Assembly (NCBI GenBank): GCA_024256245.1
Contig: JAKLZD010000009.1
Span: 1-7,211, forward strand
Length of the DNA stretch: 7,211 nt
Direction: 5' to 3'
Source: Candidatus Methylarchaceae archaeon HK01M
GTDB lineage: Archaea; Thermoproteota; Nitrososphaeria; Nitrososphaerales; JACAEJ01
In this document: piece by piece, positions 5,500 through 7,211 of the stretch
Layout of the letters: the number at the start of each line of letters is the position of its first letter
How positions within the stretch are numbered: position 1 is the first letter of the stretch
Program-made: the position numbers and the translations under genes
The notes under the pieces: generated by a model
Seen by the model: only the letters and a program-made list of their open reading frames with translations
Databases searched by the model: none
What the model was told of the DNA's origin: nothing

Positions 5500-5925
5500 T
5501 TGCCATTACCTAAGGAAGTACAAGATCTGTTTAACGATCCTTTGGCTATTAAAGTTCTCGCTACGAAATCGATTGGTGAAATATTACATATTATACCTAT
5601 AGGTTCTATGAGAGCCCCTAACCCAAATACAATAACCTTTGCTGCTATCTTTATGGAAGAGGCTCATGAAAATCTTAAAAGGGCAAAGGAGACTGGTGAA
5701 AAAGTCTCGACTCTAGTGGTCAAGGTCGTAATGGAAAAAGGTCAGCTCATAGGATATCAGGCAAGATGTAAAGTGAAAAGCTTTGAAACATCGGGTTCTA
5801 TATACGAGAACTTCAGAGATGTTTTGAAGAAGATGGGTTTTGAGATACGTGGCGTATGGCTTCTCGAACCTGTTGAAGTCCATAACCAATCCCCTGGACC
5901 AAATGCGGGGAAGAAGATAGCCTAG
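5500..5925 (+). CDS. PPOX-type (pyridoxamine 5'-phosphate oxidase-like) flavin-binding protein
   Basis: The 141-residue product resembles the small split-barrel FMN-binding proteins of the pyridoxamine-phosphate-oxidase-like superfamily. It has a helix LPKEVQDLFNDP (about 3-14), the strand pair around IKVLATKSIGEILHIIPIGSMRA (about 17-39) in which the GEILHIIPIGS core matches the usual G-x-x-H-x-x-P-x-x-S pattern, then ITFAAIFMEEAHENLKRAKETGEKVSTLVVKVV (about 45-77), the typical strand, N-L-K helix and strand. GYQARCKVKSFETSG (about 85-99) and a final strand GVWLLEPVEV (about 118-127) close the barrel. Members of this fold bind FMN, F420 or haem; which one here cannot be read from sequence, and the substrate is unknown. 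It is probably a homodimer in the cytosol. The start is TTG, supported by GGTGG 4 nt upstream and a TATA-like box; the next in-frame ATG (codon 37) would cut the fold. A T-rich terminator follows at once. It is a single-gene unit. Confidence 0.8.
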   Translation: MPLPKEVQDLFNDPLAIKVLATKSIGEILHIIPIGSMRAPNPNTITFAAIFMEEAHENLKRAKETGEKVSTLVVKVVMEKGQLIGYQARCKVKSFETSGSIYENFRDVLKKMGFEIRGVWLLEPVEVHNQSPGPNAGKKIA

Positions 5926-5927
5926 TC

Positions 5928-5940
5928 CTCTTTTTATAAC
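5928..5940 (+). terminator. T-rich terminator after the PPOX gene
   Basis: CCTCTTTTTATAA begins 2-3 nt after the stop codon. A run of five T on the coding strand without a strong hairpin is the common archaeal form of terminator. Confidence 0.45.
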
Positions 5941-6082
5941 TTAAAGACCGGTCTACTAGCTCAATAGTTAAATTTCACTTCGAAAGAGTCTTGTAAAGAA
6001 GATAGGAGTCGCCCCGCCCATAGATGAATACTCTGACAAGATAAAGACGAGCAAACGCAGTTTGAATATACTCTTTAATTGG

Positions 6083-6170
6083 TGGGCCGGAGGAGATTTG
6101 AACTCCCGACCTTTCAGTATCTGAGAGGTGTTATCAGCTGAACGCTCTAACCATACTGAGCTACCGGCCC
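6083..6170 (-). tRNA. trnI: tRNA-Ile (anticodon GAU) with 13-nt intron
   Basis: Read on the minus strand, a full cloverleaf is present. The acceptor is GGGCCGG/CCGGCCC (6164-6170 with 6084-6090), the D stem GCTC/GAGC with GG in the loop, and the anticodon stem TTCAG/CTGAA. The loop is CTGATAA with anticodon GAT at 6133-6135, the T stem GGGAG/CTCCT (one G-U pair), the T loop TTCAAAT, and the discriminator A at 6083. The CCA tail is encoded (6080-6082), unlike the neighbouring tRNA-Ala. Mature length without CCA is 75 nt. The anticodon loop is interrupted after nucleotide 37 by a 13-nt intron, so the transcript needs the archaeal splicing endonuclease and RNA ligase. A TATA-like ATAAAAA (6196-6203, minus strand) lies about 30 bp upstream. 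Confidence 0.96.
6119..6131 (-). other. 13-nt intron of tRNA-Ile at position 37/38
   Basis: The intron reads ACACCTCTCAGAT. Loop bases CTGA (nucleotides 32-35) pair with TCAG inside the intron to make the 4-bp central helix. The 5' bulge is TA/A and the 3' bulge AT/A, with the cuts (slash) after the second base of each bulge. The remaining nine bases form only a loop, so the inner helix is missing: a relaxed bulge-helix form of the bulge-helix-bulge motif. Position 37/38 is the canonical site in archaeal tRNAs; the length is near the lower end I would expect. Confidence 0.88.
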
Positions 6171-6224
6171 ACCTTATACGAATTTGCTATACATTTTTAT
6201 TCTTTACGTGGAAATAAGAAATCG

Positions 6225-6232
6225 TTAAAAAT
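6225..6232 (+). promoter_or_regulatory. TATA-like box of tRNA-Ala
   Basis: TTAAAAAT is centred about 28 bp before the mature 5' end of tRNA-Ala at 6257, the usual archaeal TATA-to-start distance if transcription begins a few bases before the tRNA. The 86-bp spacer therefore holds two back-to-back promoters. Confidence 0.5.
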
Positions 6233-6256
6233 CACAATTTTAAGGTAAAATATCAT

Positions 6257-6328
6257 GGGCCGGTAGTTCAGTGGTAGAATACCCGACTTGCACTCGGGAG
6301 GTCACGGGTTCGAATCCCGTCCGGTCCA
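6257..6328 (+). tRNA. trnA: tRNA-Ala (anticodon UGC)
   Basis: A 72-nt cloverleaf without intron. The acceptor is GGGCCGG/CCGGTCC, which includes the G3:U70 pair that marks alanine tRNA. The D stem is GTTC/GAAT with a 7-nt loop, the anticodon stem CCCGA/TCGGG, the loop CTTGCAC with anticodon TGC at 6289-6291, the T stem ACGGG/CCCGT with loop TTCGAAT, and the discriminator A at 6328. CCA is not encoded (ATT follows), so the tail must be added by CCA-adding enzyme. It is divergent from tRNA-Ile and shares nearly the same first 16 bases with it. Confidence 0.97.
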
Positions 6329-6343
6329 TTCATAACCCTTTGA

Positions 6344-6520
6344 GAACCTTCGGCGATTCTTCTCCTAATCTGGTTTAATTTTATAGTAACTCGCTTCGAG
6401 GAAGAAGACCTTAAAGCCATCTTTGGTAGGCAGTATGAGCAGTATGTAAAAGAAGTCGCCATAATAATTCCTTTCTTGAAGTTAAGAAAAAAAACGGCGT
6501 CAAAAATGATTTTATATTGA
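6344..6520 (+). pseudogene. Isoprenylcysteine carboxyl methyltransferase-like protein, C-terminal remnant
   Basis: Between a TGA at 6341-6343 and a TGA at 6518-6520 one frame encodes 58 residues. It shows a hydrophobic segment (AILLLIWFNFIV) followed by TRFEEEDLKAIFGRQYEQYV and KEVAIIIPFLK. The pattern helix, R-x-E-E-x-D-L, F-G-x-x-Y-x-x-Y, V-x-x-x-I-P is the conserved C-terminal end of the ICMT/PEMT family of integral membrane methyltransferases. The rest of the gene (several membrane helices and the SAM-binding region) is absent: upstream, after only 15 bases, is the 3' end of tRNA-Ala. There is no ATG, GTG or ribosome-binding site in a useful position. I read it as a fragment left after recombination or insertion next to the tRNA. 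It is too short for a firm family call, but the motif order is good. Confidence 0.65.
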
Positions 6521-6608
6521 ATAATTTTTTCAAAATTGCATACTTTACCTACTGTATACCTTTTTGAGAAAGAAAAACAGAATACACTAGTTTTGTATTT
6601 CCAAAACC

Positions 6609-6617
6609 TTATAATAT
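6609..6617 (+). promoter_or_regulatory. fae TATA-like box
   Basis: TTATAATAT is centred about 40 bp before the fae ATG, predicting a transcript start near 6638-6640 and a leader of roughly 13-15 nt. No GGTG-type ribosome-binding site precedes the ATG, unlike purO, purH and the PPOX gene, so initiation on a short or absent leader is likely. A second AT-rich stretch (TAATTATAATA, 6629-6639) lies nearer and may be an alternative. Confidence 0.45.
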
Positions 6618-6652
6618 TTGTTATTCTTTAATTATAATAGTGAAATGTTATA

Positions 6653-7147
6653 ATGTTTCTTGTTGGAGAATGTCTTACTGGGGAAGGCAATGAAGTTGCT
6701 CACATAGATCTAATGATCGGAGACAAAGAAGGCCCTGTAGGTAGCGCATTTGCGATTACACTTGCCCAACCTACGACTGGACATACACCTCTACTCGCTG
6801 TAATTGCACCAAATCTTATGCCCAAACCTGCGACAGTTATAGTTCCCAAGGTTGACATAAAGAGGATGGATCAAGTAGTACAGATTTTTGGATCTGCTCA
6901 GGCAGCAGTTGCTAAGGCCGTCGCTGATAGTTTGGCCGAAGGTGTGATCCCAAAAGATATTGCGGAAGATATATGTATAGTGTGCGGAGTCTTCATACAC
7001 CCAGATGCCAAGGATAATAAAAAGATCTATGAATATAATTATGAAGCAACGAAGACTGCTATAGAGCGTGCATTTGCAAAAGAACCTAGCCCTGACAAAG
7101 TTATAGAGAAGAAGGATACGGTAAAGCATCCATTCATTGGATTCTGA
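6653..7147 (+). CDS. fae: Formaldehyde-activating enzyme (tetrahydromethanopterin hydro-lyase)
   Basis: Fae condenses formaldehyde with tetrahydromethanopterin to methylene-H4MPT in the cytosol, for detoxification or assimilation. The 164-residue product matches the single-domain enzyme throughout. It begins MFLVGECLTGEGNEVAHIDL, in which His17 corresponds to the catalytic histidine of the family. It continues with GPVGSAFAITLA (about 28-39), GHTPLLAVIAPNLMPKPATVIVPKV (about 43-67), IFGSAQAAVAKAVADS (about 78-93), VCGVFIHPDAKDNKKIYEYNYEATKTAI (about 110-137) and the terminal KKDTVKHPFIGF. The hexulose-phosphate synthase domain often fused to Fae in methanogens is absent. The gene stands alone with its own TATA-like box and a T-rich stretch after the stop. 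Fae presence implies that the host makes H4MPT or a related pterin; no other H4MPT gene is in the window. Confidence 0.96.
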   Translation: MFLVGECLTGEGNEVAHIDLMIGDKEGPVGSAFAITLAQPTTGHTPLLAVIAPNLMPKPATVIVPKVDIKRMDQVVQIFGSAQAAVAKAVADSLAEGVIPKDIAEDICIVCGVFIHPDAKDNKKIYEYNYEATKTAIERAFAKEPSPDKVIEKKDTVKHPFIGF

Positions 7148-7149
7148 CC

Positions 7150-7166
7150 TTTTATAATATATAACA
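7150..7166 (+). promoter_or_regulatory. fae terminator and TATA-like box of a downstream gene
   Basis: TTTTATAATATATAAC begins 2 nt after the fae stop. The T run can end the fae transcript, and the TATA-like core centred near 7157 would start a new one near 7183. An ATG at 7208-7210, at the very edge, could open the next gene, but only one base of it beyond the ATG is visible. Confidence 0.35.
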
Positions 7167-7211
7167 CTCCATTTCACCAGAGACTTGGTGCGAGAAAGAA
7201 ATTCACTATGA

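Noticed and set aside
5940..6079. tRNA-like or box C/D-like RNA
   Set aside because: TAGCTCAATAGTTA at about 5957-5970 recalls a D arm, but no proper acceptor or anticodon stem follows. ATGAATACTCTGA has C-like and D-like boxes, but they are too close to hold a guide.
6268..6462. 64-codon minus-strand frame across tRNA-Ala
   Set aside because: The GPDGIRTRDLP segment is the well-known spurious translation of the strand opposite a tRNA.
6791..7177. 128-codon minus-strand frame opposite fae
   Set aside because: Fully antisense to fae, whose conserved motifs leave no doubt; Tyr, Ile and Cys rich like other shadows.
7175..7190. Hairpin CACCA-GAGACT-TGGTG near the right edge
   Set aside because: Only 5-6 bp and at the window edge, so its relation to the next gene cannot be judged.
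1..7211. CRISPR array, transposase, integrase, toxin-antitoxin or defence genes
   Set aside because: I looked for repeat-spacer periodicity, terminal repeats and family motifs and saw none, so the remnants are not credited to a mobile element.

Overview
The window is a moderately AT-rich stretch of archaeal chromosome. Four signs point to Archaea: an archaeal-type IMP cyclohydrolase (PurO), a formaldehyde-activating enzyme (Fae, tetrahydromethanopterin C1 chemistry), a tRNA-Ile interrupted at position 37/38 by a tiny intron with a bulge-helix type splice site, and TATA-like boxes about 25-30 bp upstream of starts, some with very short leaders. Arginine is written mostly as AGA/AGG and the proteins are rich in Lys, Glu and Ile, as in many thermophilic archaea, but I cannot name a phylum from this sequence. 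Several starts use the same ribosome-binding pattern (GGTGG or GGTGA, 4 nt, start codon).

Layout: 1-761 is a two-CBS-domain protein with an unassigned N-terminal beta-rich domain. After a 266-bp non-coding gap comes a tight purO-purH pair (1028-2801) for the last two steps of IMP synthesis. From 2802 to 3962 there is a decay zone: the C-terminal half of an MFS transporter, frameshifted, and then a class I SAM methyltransferase with a stop codon, a frameshift and a damaged SAM-binding motif. An AT-rich convergent terminator region (3963-4082) separates it from an unrecognised protein on the minus strand (4083-4619). A divergent spacer with a perfect 9-bp inverted repeat leads to a small unrecognised plus-strand protein (4782-5102). 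A 397-bp gap (5103-5499) holds only a doubtful 43-codon minus-strand ORF and a 14-bp perfect palindrome. It precedes a small PPOX-type flavin-binding protein (5500-5925).

Next are divergent tRNA-Ile(GAU), with an intron and encoded CCA, and tRNA-Ala(UGC), without CCA. Sixteen nt beyond tRNA-Ala lies a headless fragment of an isoprenylcysteine carboxyl methyltransferase-like membrane protein. The window closes with intact fae and a promoter for a gene beyond the edge.

How the genes fit together: PurO and the stand-alone AICAR transformylase complete purine synthesis using a formyl-carrying C1 cofactor, and Fae loads formaldehyde onto tetrahydromethanopterin, so both touch one-carbon metabolism; any direct link is inference. 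The other genes look like single-gene units. I see no defence system, CRISPR array, transposase or integrase. The unusual content is the number of gene remnants, the tRNA pair and a few palindromic sites.
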